Positions 37,255 to 46,450 of a stretch of DNA of 64,000 nucleotides are shown here, piece by piece. The position numbers were made by a program, and so were the translations under genes. Positions within the stretch are counted from its first letter, which is position 1. Each line of letters begins with the position of its first letter. Under the pieces are notes generated by a model. That model ran no database searches. It was given only the letters and a program-made list of their open reading frames with translations, and had not been told where the DNA came from. The DNA lies in NCBI RefSeq assembly GCF_030271255.1, contig NZ_JASJOM010000012.1:1-64000 (forward strand), read 5' to 3'. Origin of the DNA: Peribacillus folii. Lineage in GTDB: Bacteria; Bacillota; Bacilli; Bacillales; DSM-1321.

Positions 37255-38148
37255 TCAATGATCACGGTTTGCTATTAAATCGGTCAGTTCATTCAACAAA
37301 CCGGTTTCCAGGGCCGTTTTACTTAAAGAGGCGTGGGCAAGGCCGATGTGATGTTCGAGCTTATCCTTCGCCCCTTGCAGCGTAAGCAGTGAAGGATATG
37401 TGCTTTTATGGTTCCCCTCGTCACTGCCAACGGGCTTGCCGATCAACTCGACTGACCCTTCAATATCCAGAATATCATCCCGAATTTGAAAAGCAAGTCC
37501 AAGGTGATAGCTGAAATTGCGCAAGTGCTGAAGCTGTTCTTCATTCGCACCGGATAATATGGCCCCGGAGATGACACTTGCCGTTAGCAGCTTGCCAGTT
37601 TTATGTTCATGGATATACTCCAGTTCCTGGATGGTCAGTTGCTTACCCTCTCCTTCCATATCGGCGACTTGACCGCCAACCATCCCCTCGACTCCGGCAG
37701 ACTTGGCAATTTCGTCAACAAGGGCCAGCTTCATTTCAGCCGTCACCCCTGGTTCGCTCATGCCCGAGATCAACTGGAAGCTATATGTAAGCAAGGCATC
37801 ACCGGCTAGGACTGCTACTGCTTCACCGAATACTTTATGGTTTGTCGGTTTTCCGCGGCGAAGATCATCATCATCCATCGCGGGAAGGTCATCGTGGATC
37901 AAAGAATAGGTATGGATCATTTCAATCGCAGAAGCAGCCGCTATGCCCCTCCTCAAGTTTTCCCCGAATGCCTCCAACACGGCAAAAACCAATAATGGAC
38001 GAATTCTTTTTCCTCCCGCTTCAAGTGAATAGGCCATCGCTTCTTTCACCACAGCCGGAGCCTGAAGTTTTTTTACGTACTCAATGATTTCCGTTTCGAT
38101 GATCGCTTTATATTCTTTAGAAAAAAGCTCAAAGGTTGTTGTACCCAT
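37255..38148 (-). CDS. ispA: Farnesyl diphosphate synthase (polyprenyl synthetase)
   Basis: Makes farnesyl diphosphate from IPP and DMAPP. The two aspartate-rich motifs are present: DDLPAMDDDD near residue 85 and DDILD near residue 225. The surrounding GGKRIRP and GKLLTAS segments are also conserved. From ATG 38148 (MGTTTFELFS) the product is 297 residues, matching the family; GGAGG lies 9 bases upstream. A longer frame to 38196 is rejected. It starts 1 base after the xseB stop, forming the xseA-xseB-ispA cluster. Confidence 0.95.
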   Translation of the reverse strand: MGTTTFELFSKEYKAIIETEIIEYVKKLQAPAVVKEAMAYSLEAGGKRIRPLLVFAVLEAFGENLRRGIAAASAIEMIHTYSLIHDDLPAMDDDDLRRGKPTNHKVFGEAVAVLAGDALLTYSFQLISGMSEPGVTAEMKLALVDEIAKSAGVEGMVGGQVADMEGEGKQLTIQELEYIHEHKTGKLLTASVISGAILSGANEEQLQHLRNFSYHLGLAFQIRDDILDIEGSVELIGKPVGSDEGNHKSTYPSLLTLQGAKDKLEHHIGLAHASLSKTALETGLLNELTDLIANRDH

Positions 38149-38149
38149 G

Positions 38150-38383
38150 TTATTCTTCCTCCTGGACAACGAAATTTTCAAGTTCCCCGTCTTCACGTAA
38201 AATTTGGGTCAGCTGATCTTCAACAGCCTTGAGCTTCGTATGACAAAGTCGGGATAAATCCATTCCTTGCTTATATATGGAGATGGCTTCTTCAAGAGGC
38301 ACATCGCCCTCTTCAAGCTGTTCCACGATTTTTTCGAGATTCTCCATCGCCTCTTCGAATGTAGCTTCCTGCTTCTTGGTCAT
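38150..38383 (-). CDS. xseB: Exodeoxyribonuclease VII small subunit
   Basis: A 77-residue helical hairpin subunit that binds the XseA C-terminal arm. The conserved [26 protein letters not shown] region is clear. It overlaps xseA by 4 bases (ATGA) and is followed after one base by ispA. Acidic, no other domain. Family assignment is secure from length and context. Confidence 0.93.
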   Translation of the reverse strand: MTKKQEATFEEAMENLEKIVEQLEEGDVPLEEAISIYKQGMDLSRLCHTKLKAVEDQLTQILREDGELENFVVQEEE

Positions 38384-39732
38384 GGTTCAATTCGCTCCTT
38401 TATATCTTTAATTTCACACTCAAGGGTGCCATCCTTTATGGAAACGGCTATCTTTTCCCCAACGGATACCTGCTGCGCGCTTTTCACGAGCGTCTCATCT
38501 CCAGCAAAAACCAATCCATAGCCACGCTCCATGATTTTCAACGGGCTGAGGGCAGACAAGGTGGCCGTCATATGAATGAACTGCTGCGATTTATGCCGAT
38601 AGATCGCTTCCATCGCCCTCCGTATTGCCTTTTCACGCTGATGCAATTCTTGCCGGGCATTTTTCACCGCTTGTTCAGGATGCTGCTTCTTAAGGATTTC
38701 GTTCACCTGGTTTAGCCCGTCTCTCTTTTTCATGAAGTACCGGGTACTTGTTTTCAAAAGCCTATCCTTCGTCCTATCAAGCTGTTCAAGCTTTTGTTCG
38801 TACATTTTATGGGGATAACGGAAAGCATAGGATCGCTCCATCCTCGTCAATTTGGTGCGTTCGAAATTCACCGCCTCCCTAATTGAGCGGGTCAAGCGAT
38901 TCTTGCGGTTCATTAGGCGCTCGAGTATTTCATTTAAATGCGGGACCGCTAGCTCGGCTGCCCCGGTCGGTGTCGGCGCCCGCATATCAGCGACAAAATC
39001 AGCAATCGTAAAATCCGTTTCATGTCCCACTGCGGAAATGATCGGGATATCGGAATCATAAATCGATTCAGCCACGATTTCTTCATTGAAAGCCCAGAGC
39101 TCCTCGATTGACCCGCCGCCCCTCCCGACTATGAGAACATCACTTTCCGCCCGGGCGTTAGCCATTGTGATCGCTTTGGCAATGGATTTAGCGGCATTAT
39201 TCCCTTGGACAAGTGCCGGGTACACGATGATCCGTGCAATGGGATACCGTCGCTTGATGGTAGTCAGGATATCTCTCAAAGCAGCCCCGGTCGGAGAGGT
39301 TATGACACCTACCGATTTAGGATACTGGGGTATCTTTTTCTTATGTTCGGCCGAAAATAATCCTGCCGATTCAAGCTTTCTCTTCAATTGCTCATAAGCT
39401 AGGTACAATTCGCCCACACCGTCCGGGGCCATGCTTTTCACATAAAGCTGGTACTGTCCGCTCGCTTCATATAAAGAAATATCGCCTTTTACAAGTACCT
39501 TCATCCCACTTTCGGGGACGAACTTCATCCCCTTGGAATTAGCGGCAAACATAACGGATAGGAGGCGTGCCTTATCGTCCTTGAGCGTAAAATACATATG
39601 TCCGCTCGTATGTTGTTTAAAATTTGAAATCTCACCTTTTATGTATACATTTTGTAAATGTGGGTCGGCATCAAACTTCCTTTTAATGTACTTCGTCAAT
39701 GCCGACACGCTCAAATATTGCTGGTTGTCCAT
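38380..39732 (-). CDS. xseA: Exodeoxyribonuclease VII large subunit
   Basis: Processive single-stranded exonuclease subunit of 450 residues. The N-terminal OB fold ([20 protein letters not shown] to about residue 100) is followed by the catalytic domain with [14 protein letters not shown] and [15 protein letters not shown] long coiled-coil arm rich in Lys/Arg (about residues 270-400) binds XseB. Stop overlaps the xseB start. The folD gene lies 150 bases upstream, with a terminator between. Confidence 0.95.
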   Translation of the reverse strand: MDNQQYLSVSALTKYIKRKFDADPHLQNVYIKGEISNFKQHTSGHMYFTLKDDKARLLSVMFAANSKGMKFVPESGMKVLVKGDISLYEASGQYQLYVKSMAPDGVGELYLAYEQLKRKLESAGLFSAEHKKKIPQYPKSVGVITSPTGAALRDILTTIKRRYPIARIIVYPALVQGNNAAKSIAKAITMANARAESDVLIVGRGGGSIEELWAFNEEIVAESIYDSDIPIISAVGHETDFTIADFVADMRAPTPTGAAELAVPHLNEILERLMNRKNRLTRSIREAVNFERTKLTRMERSYAFRYPHKMYEQKLEQLDRTKDRLLKTSTRYFMKKRDGLNQVNEILKKQHPEQAVKNARQELHQREKAIRRAMEAIYRHKSQQFIHMTATLSALSPLKIMERGYGLVFAGDETLVKSAQQVSVGEKIAVSIKDGTLECEIKDIKERIEP

Positions 39733-39821
39733 ATCATGTCTCCTTCCGACGGAAATCGGATATAAAGAAAGCCCACCTATAGGTTACACGTAATATGTCA
39801 TTAAAATTTATCAATGTAAAA

Positions 39822-39860
39822 AAGCGGTCTCCCGTTATTATAAAACAAGAGGTCCGCTTC
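39822..39860 (-). terminator. Terminator after folD
   Basis: AAGCGG and CTC on the left pair with GAG and CCGCTT on the right around a loop. On the minus strand TTTTTTAC follows. Confidence 0.75.
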
Positions 39861-39882
39861 TTAAAATGATTTAACGCTTTTT

Positions 39883-40758
39883 TCAGCTTTTTAGTGCTGA
39901 TTTTCTCTGTCCGACTGTTTTTTGAGCAGATTTGACCGTATTCTTCATAAGCATGGTAATCGTCATGGGACCGACGCCTTTGGGAACAGGGGTAATGTAA
40001 GACGCCTTATTTTTCACATCATCAAACGCCACATCACCGCAGAGCTTTCCTTCATCATTCCTGTTCATCCCGACATCTATGACGACGGCACCTTCTTTAA
40101 TATGGTCGCTTGTGATCGTATCCCGCTTTCCGACAGCTGCCACGACCACATCAGCTTGCTTGGTGAAATAAGCAAGATCCTTTGTCTTTGAATGACAGTA
40201 TGTAACGGTTGCGTTTGCATTTAGAAACAATTGTCCCGCGGGTTTTCCGACGATATTGCTTCTACCGACTATGACAACATGCTTGCCTTCAAGCTCATAA
40301 CCGATATGGTCAAGCATCACCATGATTCCATATGGCGTACAAGGTAAGAAGGCATCCTGACCAGTCATCATCCGCCCAATGTTAATCGGATGGAACCCAT
40401 CAACATCCTTTTCCGGTGAAATCGCTTCGATGATCGCCTTTTCGGAAATATGCGCTGGCAATGGCAGCTGCACCAATATGCCATGGATGCTTGCATCCTC
40501 GTTCAGTTCATCAATGCTCTGCATTAATTCCTCCTGAGATAAATCGGCTGGCTTTTTGATTAATAAAGAATGCATGCCCAAATCCTCACAGGCTTTTTGC
40601 TTATTGCGGACATAGGTCTGTGAGGCTTGATTATCACCGACGAGAATGACAGCCAACCCCGGGACAATATGTTTTTCACTTAATTGTTGAACTTCCTTGC
40701 TGATTTCCTGTCTTACTGCCTCTGCAATTTCTTTACCATTAATGATTTGAGCTGACAT
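39883..40758 (-). CDS. folD: Bifunctional methylenetetrahydrofolate dehydrogenase/cyclohydrolase
   Basis: Interconverts 5,10-methylene- and 10-formyl-tetrahydrofolate with NADP, supplying one-carbon units. The 291-residue enzyme has the active-site lysine in TYVRNKQKACEDLG, the PGGVGPMT-like loop in TPVPKGVGPMT, and the Rossmann motif VIVGRSNIVGKPAG. One substitution relative to the usual PGGVGPMT loop (PKGVGPMT) is seen. It starts 69 bases downstream of nusB. One-carbon links to the gcvP genes further along the window are general, not operonic. Confidence 0.95.
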   Translation of the reverse strand: MSAQIINGKEIAEAVRQEISKEVQQLSEKHIVPGLAVILVGDNQASQTYVRNKQKACEDLGMHSLLIKKPADLSQEELMQSIDELNEDASIHGILVQLPLPAHISEKAIIEAISPEKDVDGFHPINIGRMMTGQDAFLPCTPYGIMVMLDHIGYELEGKHVVIVGRSNIVGKPAGQLFLNANATVTYCHSKTKDLAYFTKQADVVVAAVGKRDTITSDHIKEGAVVIDVGMNRNDEGKLCGDVAFDDVKNKASYITPVPKGVGPMTITMLMKNTVKSAQKTVGQRKSALKS

Positions 40759-40827
40759 GTGTATATTCCTCCCAAGTTAATTTTGCTAAAGAAATTGCCG
40801 GGAGATTCATGGCTTTAGAATGTCGCC

Positions 40828-41220
40828 TTAGCGTTCGCTTTTCACCTTCACTTTGGATAAAACGGCATTCACAAAGCTGCTGGATTGATCATCACCGAAT
40901 TTCTTAGCAATTTCAATAGCCTCATTCATTGCGACACTTACAGGCACATCTTCACTGTGAACCATTTCATAAATCGCGATTCGCAGTAAATTCCGATCAA
41001 TGTTCGCCAATCTTTCCAACGTCCAGTTCTCTAAATTGTCCCTGATCATTCCATCAAGCTGTTCTCGATTTTCCGTAATCCCCATGACTAATTTCTTGAA
41101 ATATTCATCAGTAGGAGCGCCATTCAATACGCTTTCCATTGCTTCTTCGGCATTCGACTTAGCAATATCCATCTGATATAGTGCTTGAAGGGATTTTTCA
41201 CGGGCTACTCTTCTTTTCAT
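40828..41220 (-). CDS. nusB: Transcription antitermination factor NusB
   Basis: A 130-residue all-helical RNA-binding protein that acts with NusE (S10) at boxA to antiterminate rRNA transcription. Recognised by the start RRVAREKSLQALYQMDI and the C-terminal segment NEAIEIAKKFGDDQSSSFVNAVL. The order yqhY-nusB-folD matches B. subtilis. A terminator lies between yqhY and nusB. Confidence 0.96.
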   Translation of the reverse strand: MKRRVAREKSLQALYQMDIAKSNAEEAMESVLNGAPTDEYFKKLVMGITENREQLDGMIRDNLENWTLERLANIDRNLLRIAIYEMVHSEDVPVSVAMNEAIEIAKKFGDDQSSSFVNAVLSKVKVKSER

Positions 41221-41651
41221 AATCTTACTCCTTTAACATCTACTATTATATATGAAAACGCCAGAACAAACGAACATTAAATAACATTTTTCCAAAAATA
41301 TTAAGATTTACAGCGTATTTTACCGTAATTTAGTTAAAATCCATAAATCCAAAGGGGAAAAGGTATAATCGACCGACCATTTTTCAGTAAGAAAAACGCG
41401 GCCCCATCCTGTTTAAAATTGAAAAAAAGTGCATGCCCTGGCTTTCATGCTCATATTTCACCTTTTACACTCTAACAGAAATCACCCTTGAATTAAAGGG
41501 AAACTTCCAGACACCGCCTTATTATGTTCATTTACCGAAATTTTATCAGTTTAGCTCGACTTTCTGGATGCAAGTAATCATGGAACAAAATCACAAAACA
41601 AAAACCCGGCTTTTTGCCGGGTTCCTGCAGGTGTGAATCGAATGGTGCCAC
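41221..41651. other. nusB-yqhY gap
   Basis: About 430 bases, AT-rich, with no gene. TATAAT-like sequence lies just upstream of nusB (about 41240-41255) without a convincing -35. A second TATAAT is on the plus strand near 41367 with no gene after it. The yqhY terminator at 41603-41623 occupies the far end. Confidence 0.4.
41603..41623 (-). terminator. Terminator after yqhY
   Basis: AACCCGGC (41603-41610) pairs perfectly with GCCGGGTT (41616-41623) across TTTTT. On the minus strand TTTTGTTTTG follows. Confidence 0.92.
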
Positions 41652-42065
41652 TTACACTTCTTGTTCGTAATCCGCTTCTTGTTTCGCGTTTTCAAATGCT
41701 ATGCCAACAACATGGATGTTCACTTCACCAGCATCGATGGCAGTCATGTTCAACAAGGCTTCACGAATGTTGTCTTGTACTTCTTGGGCAACTTTCGGAA
41801 TTGAGACACCAAATTTCATGACGCAGTAAAGTTCGACTTTGATCGCTTCTCCCGTCAAGTCAACTTTAACACCCTTACCGTGGTTCTTTTTACCAAGCTT
41901 TTCAACTACACCAGTAGCGAAATTCCCACGCATATGTGCTACACCTTCAACTTCCGATGCAGCGATACCCGCAATTACCTCTATCACTTCAGGTGCAATC
42001 TCCACTTTGCCCAGTCCACTATTAAAATCATTCATTTCGAGTAATTGGCCTTCCATTTCACTCAT
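41652..42065 (-). CDS. yqhY: Asp23/Gls24-family protein YqhY
   Basis: A 137-residue alkaline-shock Asp23 domain protein. The conserved core GKVEIAPEVIEVIAGIAASEVEGVAHM is near residues 19-45, followed by a beta-rich segment ending in ALLNMTAIDAGEVNIHVVGI. It lies directly after accB-accC. In B. subtilis YqhY is tied to control of acetyl-CoA carboxylase activity, and that context is kept here. No membrane segment. Confidence 0.92.
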   Translation of the reverse strand: MSEMEGQLLEMNDFNSGLGKVEIAPEVIEVIAGIAASEVEGVAHMRGNFATGVVEKLGKKNHGKGVKVDLTGEAIKVELYCVMKFGVSIPKVAQEVQDNIREALLNMTAIDAGEVNIHVVGIAFENAKQEADYEQEV

Positions 42066-42093
42066 TCAAAAGCACCTCCTGTCTTCCTTTACA

Positions 42094-43446
42094 TTATGAG
42101 TTCATTACATCATATATTTCAAGGAATTTGGTATTAAATTCTCCGGATACGAATTGTTCATGCTGAAGTAACTTAATATGGAAAGGAATGGTTGTATTAA
42201 TTCCTTCAATGACGAACTCACCTAAAGCGCGCTTCATCTTCTCAATCGCTTCATCTCTGGTCGGTGCATGGACAATCAATTTAGCAATCATGGAATCATA
42301 GTATGGCGGTATCGAGTAACCTGGGTATGCTGCCGAGTCCACCCTTACCCCATACCCGCCTGGAGGTAAATACATGTGTATTTTCCCTGCAGAAGGCATG
42401 AAATTCTTTTCCGGGTTTTCGGCGTTGATCCGGCATTCGATGGACCAGCCGTTAAACGTTACATCCTCTTGGGATAGGGATAGTTTATCACCTGAAGCGA
42501 CCTTGATCTGTTCTTTAATCAAATCGACTCCTGTCACCATTTCCGTGACCGGGTGTTCAACCTGGATACGTGTATTCATTTCCATAAAGTAGTATTTTCT
42601 ATTCACATAGTCATAAATAAATTCGACTGTACCGGCTCCTGAATAATTGACCGCAAGAGCAGCCGTTACCGCAGCCTGCCCCATTTCCGCACGGATTTCA
42701 CCATCCAGTGCAGGAGAAGGGGTTTCTTCAACCAGCTTTTGCAAGCGCCGTTGAATCGAGCAGTCACGCTCGCCTAAATGGATGGCATTTCCATGGTTAT
42801 CGGCCATGACTTGAATTTCTACATGCCGGAAGTCCTCAATGAATTTTTCAATATAAACACCCGGGTTGCCGAAAGCCGTCGCGGCTTCCTGTTGCGTGAT
42901 GTTTATGCCCTTGATGAGATCTTCTTCGGTCCTTGCAACCCTGATCCCTTTACCGCCGCCGCCGGCAGTGGCTTTGATGATGACCGGATAACCCATTTCA
43001 TTGGCAAGGGCCACTCCATCATCGGTATCTTTTATGATGCCTTTGGAACCTGGGACGATTGGTACGCCAGCTTCGCGCATGGTTTCCCTCGCTACGTCCT
43101 TTGTTCCCATTTTATTGATCGCTTCAGGGCTAGGACCGATGAATATGATATTGCATTCACGGCAAAGCTCAGCAAAATTAGCATTCTCAGCAAGGAAGCC
43201 ATATCCGGGGTGAATCGCATCGGCTCCCGTTTTCTTGGCAGTACTGATGATGTTCGTCGTATTTAAATAACTGTCTTTTGATAGTTTGGGACCGATGCAA
43301 TACGCTTCATCGGCAATCTGGACGTGTAAGGCTTCTTTGTCGGCTTCTGAATAAACCGCTACAGTCTCAATTCCCAGTTCCTTGCATGCCCGGATGATCC
43401 GGACAGCAATTTCCCCGCGATTGGCAATTAATACCTTTTTAATCAT
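42094..43446 (-). CDS. accC: Acetyl-CoA carboxylase, biotin carboxylase subunit
   Basis: ATP-grasp enzyme that carboxylates the biotin on AccB, the first step of malonyl-CoA and fatty acid synthesis. The 450-residue product shows the N-terminal [22 protein letters not shown], the glycine-rich ATP loop [10 protein letters not shown], the [17 protein letters not shown] segment and the active-site [13 protein letters not shown]. It starts 14 bases after accB. It might also serve the propionyl-CoA carboxyltransferase, which has no obvious local partner, but that is speculation. Confidence 0.96.
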   Translation of the reverse strand: MIKKVLIANRGEIAVRIIRACKELGIETVAVYSEADKEALHVQIADEAYCIGPKLSKDSYLNTTNIISTAKKTGADAIHPGYGFLAENANFAELCRECNIIFIGPSPEAINKMGTKDVARETMREAGVPIVPGSKGIIKDTDDGVALANEMGYPVIIKATAGGGGKGIRVARTEEDLIKGINITQQEAATAFGNPGVYIEKFIEDFRHVEIQVMADNHGNAIHLGERDCSIQRRLQKLVEETPSPALDGEIRAEMGQAAVTAALAVNYSGAGTVEFIYDYVNRKYYFMEMNTRIQVEHPVTEMVTGVDLIKEQIKVASGDKLSLSQEDVTFNGWSIECRINAENPEKNFMPSAGKIHMYLPPGGYGVRVDSAAYPGYSIPPYYDSMIAKLIVHAPTRDEAIEKMKRALGEFVIEGINTTIPFHIKLLQHEQFVSGEFNTKFLEIYDVMNS

Positions 43447-43460
43447 TTAGAAACAGCTCC

Positions 43461-43949
43461 TCATTCAGGCTTCACTAAAAATAATGGTTGACCATATTCT
43501 ACAAGTTGCCCTTCCTTTACAAGGACTTCTACGATTTCACCGCTGATTTCAGCTTCGATTTCATTGAATAGTTTCATGGCCTCGACGATACAGACTATCG
43601 AATCCGCTGATACTTTATCACCCGCTTTTACATATGCCGGGGAATCCGGTGCAGGCGATTGATAAAATGTCCCTACCATAGGAGACGTGATTTTATGTAA
43701 GTTTTCCCGTTCTGAGACGGCTGCTGCCGGTGCTTCCGGTTCAACGGATTTTGCTACTGCAGGGGCAGCAGGTAGGACCTCGGCGGCTGCATTGGCTTGA
43801 ACGACATCAGGAGACGCTGCTGGCTGGATGGCTGTAACCGTTTCAGTTTTCTTCAACTTAATTTTCGTACCTTCATTTTCATAAACGAATTCAGTGATAT
43901 TGGATTGATCAACTAGCTTGATGATTTCACGAATTTCTTGCACTTTCAT
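43461..43949 (-). CDS. accB: Acetyl-CoA carboxylase biotin carboxyl carrier protein
   Basis: Carries biotin between AccC and the carboxyltransferase AccA/AccD. The 162-residue product has an N-terminal [17 protein letters not shown] region, an Ala/Pro-rich linker (about residues 45-85) and a C-terminal biotinyl domain with K126 in [13 protein letters not shown]. The start at 43949 is preceded by AAGGGGTG; a GTG three codons upstream overlaps that site and is rejected. Long 5' leader with hairpins (next entries). Confidence 0.95.
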   Translation of the reverse strand: MKVQEIREIIKLVDQSNITEFVYENEGTKIKLKKTETVTAIQPAASPDVVQANAAAEVLPAAPAVAKSVEPEAPAAAVSERENLHKITSPMVGTFYQSPAPDSPAYVKAGDKVSADSIVCIVEAMKLFNEIEAEISGEIVEVLVKEGQLVEYGQPLFLVKPE

Positions 43950-44040
43950 TTTGTGCACCCCTTGTCTAATTTAATATGAGTTTGTGAGGCAATAATATTT
44001 TATGTAATACCCTTTTACTCTTAGCTTATCTCTATCTTGT

Positions 44041-44109
44041 CCAATTCTGCAAGATGTAATTGGTCCTTCACCCGGAAACGAATGTCCTCTTCCTGTTTTA
44101 TAACAGGAA
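44041..44109 (-). promoter_or_regulatory. Structured accB mRNA leader
   Basis: Two hairpins lie in the leader: CCAATT (44041-44046) with AATTGG (44058-44063), and TTCCTGTT (44090-44097) with AACAGGAA (44102-44109). No T-run follows either, so they are not plain terminators. B. subtilis accB is known to be autoregulated; whether these elements take part is unknown. Confidence 0.45.
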
Positions 44110-44236
44110 TTTCACTTTCCCAAAATATTGTTTCCTTTAAAGAATTGAAAAGTTTATGACCAGCTTCTAACATCATACAATATTAGCTTATACAAATTCA
44201 ATGATAGATTAGTTGCAACTTGATACCCGCCCCTCC

Positions 44237-44265
44237 ATTCTACACCTTTATTATACTATTGTGAA
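44237..44265 (-). promoter_or_regulatory. Candidate sigma-A promoter of accB-accC-yqhY
   Basis: TTCACA (44260-44265) and TAGAAT (44237-44242) on the minus strand are spaced by exactly 17 bases. The transcript would have a leader of about 280 nt. Confidence 0.6.
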
Positions 44266-44345
44266 TTCTTTACCCTTGGTTTCGTTGGCTTTTCCTTTAA
44301 TAATTCAGCAATAATCTTTCAGAAGCAGATGCAACATCCCTTTCT

Positions 44346-44367
44346 ATTACTTTTCTAGAAAAGTAAT
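44346..44367. promoter_or_regulatory. Perfect 22-bp palindrome upstream of the accB promoter
   Basis: The arm ATTACTTTTCT is followed by its exact complement, centred at 44356/44357. It lies about 80 bases upstream of the predicted -35. It does not match FapR, CcpA or CodY sites that I know. With no loop it is more likely a dimeric-protein site than an RNA hairpin. Confidence 0.45.
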
Positions 44368-44457
44368 TTCTTCCTACCTATTTGATTTACCATCATCAAT
44401 TGGCCTAAAAAAGCTTTTCCTCCAAAATTTACGTTTGAAAAAAGGCAAAAAAAAAGA

Positions 44458-44476
44458 TCCCTTTATTAAAAAGGGA
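44458..44476 (-). terminator. Terminator of the spoIIIA operon
   Basis: TCCCTTT (44458-44464) pairs with AAAGGGA (44470-44476). On the minus strand TCTTTTTTTTT follows. It is about 50 bases past the spoIIIAH stop. Confidence 0.9.
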
Positions 44477-44528
44477 GACCTTCAAACTCTAGAGCTGTTG
44501 TGTATCAGACCTTTTATCTGACTATGGA

Positions 44529-45134
44529 TCATTTTTCAGGTTGGAAATCCACCACTACATTTTGTGCATCGCTCACTTCTTTCCGGACCAGGCGGATAAT
44601 GTTATTGGCTTCTGTTTTTGTTTGCTTATCAGCTTTGACACTCACCTTTACGTCCGTTCCATCAACGCGAACCAGCGCAGCATTATAATCCATGGCCACA
44701 ATCAAGTTTTCAATGATATTTTCTTTTACCTTTGTTTCACTCAATTGTTCGATTTTCGCATACGCTTCGTCTCTTTCTTCAGCGGATAGTTCTGTGTTGC
44801 CCATCTTTTCAGTCAATTCTTCATTCAGCTTCGCTCGTTCATCCTCAATTTGCATCCTCAATGATTCGAACTCATCGCCTGAGGCAATCGTTACGGAAGA
44901 TCCTTCAGCATTTTTGGACGTTTCTTTATTCCCTTTGCTTTCACCTTTTGTATCAGCTTTACTGTCCGTTTTATTTTCCGCTTTGTTTTCCGCCTTATTT
45001 TCTGCCTTGTCCGTCTGCTCCGACGCCGTCATATCGGAAGCATTTTCTTCTGGAGCGGTTAAATAATAGACCGAAAGGACAACGACCAGACTTAGCATTG
45101 TCAACAACCAAACCGTTTGCTTTTTTAATAACAT
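44529..45134 (-). CDS. spoIIIAH: Stage III sporulation protein AH
   Basis: Mother-cell partner of forespore SpoIIQ in the feeding-tube channel across the engulfing membranes. The 201-residue product has one N-terminal membrane segment (VWLLTMLSLVVVLSVYYL), a low-complexity Lys/Glu/Asn/Asp/Thr/Ser linker (about residues 40-75) containing a KAEN tandem repeat, and a YscJ/FliF-like ring domain (about 90-200). Last gene of the operon. Confidence 0.93.
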   Translation of the reverse strand: MLLKKQTVWLLTMLSLVVVLSVYYLTAPEENASDMTASEQTDKAENKAENKAENKTDSKADTKGESKGNKETSKNAEGSSVTIASGDEFESLRMQIEDERAKLNEELTEKMGNTELSAEERDEAYAKIEQLSETKVKENIIENLIVAMDYNAALVRVDGTDVKVSVKADKQTKTEANNIIRLVRKEVSDAQNVVVDFQPEK

Positions 45135-45148
45135 GTTACTATTCCCCC

Positions 45149-45817
45149 TTATTTTTTAGGCATGACCGAAACCCTGTGACTCGGTACGTCAAGCGATCGT
45201 GTGACAGCCTCGATGATCCACTTTTTTATTTGGATGTTCTCGGCTCCTTTAGCGACTACCAATACTCCCCTTACACTCGGTTTCTTTGTTTCGGAAATGA
45301 TTGGCCCCTCTTTTTCACCGCTTTTGACTAAAACGAGTTGTTCATCCACCGATGTATCCTCGACGGTCCTTTTACCGCCTTCCTGATCGGTTTCTTCGGT
45401 GATCTGCTTTTGGGTGACTTTATTTCTTTCATATACTTTTTTCTCGGATGCATCCACATAAATCACGACTTTTACATCCTTGACCCCCGTAATCGATTCC
45501 AGCGCTTCCTTCATTTCATTTTGAAGGTATATTTCATAATCCTTCGTGTTCTTGAATTCGGATTGATTTTTCTGTCCGAATGTTTCAACATCATCCTTTT
45601 CTTCTTGCTTGTTATTGAATACCGACTTCACGTCGGATGTTTGTCCCGTCTGGTTGGTGGTTAACAGATTGCCGGCCATCATGATCCCCGCCCCCAAAAG
45701 GACGACGATCAAAGCATAAACATACAGGGAAGGCTTTTTTTCATTGGGCTCTTTTTTGTCAGGGTCCTTATTCAATAGTTTTTGCAGCCAGGATAATGGA
45801 CCTTTGTCTTTGTTCAA
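45149..45817 (-). CDS. spoIIIAG: Stage III sporulation protein AG
   Basis: A 222-residue ring-forming component of the SpoIIIA-SpoIIQ channel. It has a lysine-rich cytosolic tail, one membrane segment (ALIVVLLGAGIMMAGNLL near residue 40) and an extracytoplasmic domain with the predicted ring-building motif region (TGVKDVKVVIYVDASEKKVYE). Starts 8 bases after spoIIIAF. Function from the family. Confidence 0.93.
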   Translation of the reverse strand: MNKDKGPLSWLQKLLNKDPDKKEPNEKKPSLYVYALIVVLLGAGIMMAGNLLTTNQTGQTSDVKSVFNNKQEEKDDVETFGQKNQSEFKNTKDYEIYLQNEMKEALESITGVKDVKVVIYVDASEKKVYERNKVTQKQITEETDQEGGKRTVEDTSVDEQLVLVKSGEKEGPIISETKKPSVRGVLVVAKGAENIQIKKWIIEAVTRSLDVPSHRVSVMPKK

Positions 45818-45825
45818 TACTTAAG

Positions 45826-46437
45826 TCACTTCCTTTCCCCGGCGATTTCAATGATCTCTTTATCGACAGACCAATTTGTAGCCAGAAAACTTTTGACCGC
45901 CTCCAGATTGGCATCGTTCGAAGGTGACGGCCGCTCTGCGTTAATATCGACCTTTGCAACAGCCTCTATCGAAGTGTCTTCTTTCCCTTCAGCCTTTTCG
46001 AGAGATATGGTGATATTTTGCAAGTCTTCCAAGCTGGGATTTTCCTGATTCTTGACTCCTACCTCAATCTCACTGATCTTCATGTTATAATCCTTCATCA
46101 GCTCCTCTTCCACCTCTGTCTTTAAGTCAACAGCCATTTGTTTTAAAATATATGCACCCTGAGTAGCTTGTATTTCTTTTTTCTTCATTTCTGTCAAATT
46201 TCCTAAATCTTTTTTTTTCTGATTTTGAAATTCGCTGGTGGCGGCAGATAGAATTTCGTCGAAGTCCTTATTGAATAATCCCAATATTGGAGTGATGATG
46301 ATCGCGATCAGCAATAGTCCGATGACCATTTTGGCATATTTCTGTAAAGCTGAATTGGGAAGGAGCATATCGATTACAGTGGCAAGCAAGACGAATACAA
46401 TGATATTGGATACCCAGCCAGCTAAAAAACTCACCAA
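45826..46437 (-). CDS. spoIIIAF: Stage III sporulation protein AF
   Basis: A 203-residue protein with two N-terminal membrane segments (VSNIIVFVLLATVIDMLLP and MVIGLLLIAIIITPILGLF), then a soluble charged domain of mixed helix and strand (about residues 60-200). Part of the SpoIIIA channel. It starts 13 bases after spoIIIAE. Confidence 0.92.
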   Translation of the reverse strand: MVSFLAGWVSNIIVFVLLATVIDMLLPNSALQKYAKMVIGLLLIAIIITPILGLFNKDFDEILSAATSEFQNQKKKDLGNLTEMKKKEIQATQGAYILKQMAVDLKTEVEEELMKDYNMKISEIEVGVKNQENPSLEDLQNITISLEKAEGKEDTSIEAVAKVDINAERPSPSNDANLEAVKSFLATNWSVDKEIIEIAGERK

Positions 46438-46450
46438 GACTTCCTCCTTT

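Noticed and set aside
42778-43266. 162-codon plus-strand frame inside accC
   Set aside because: Shadow of biotin carboxylase; no start signals.
44732-45331. 199-codon plus-strand frame across spoIIIAH and spoIIIAG
   Set aside because: Antisense to two conserved sporulation genes; the aromatic-rich product is a by-product of the Lys/Glu-rich minus-strand code.
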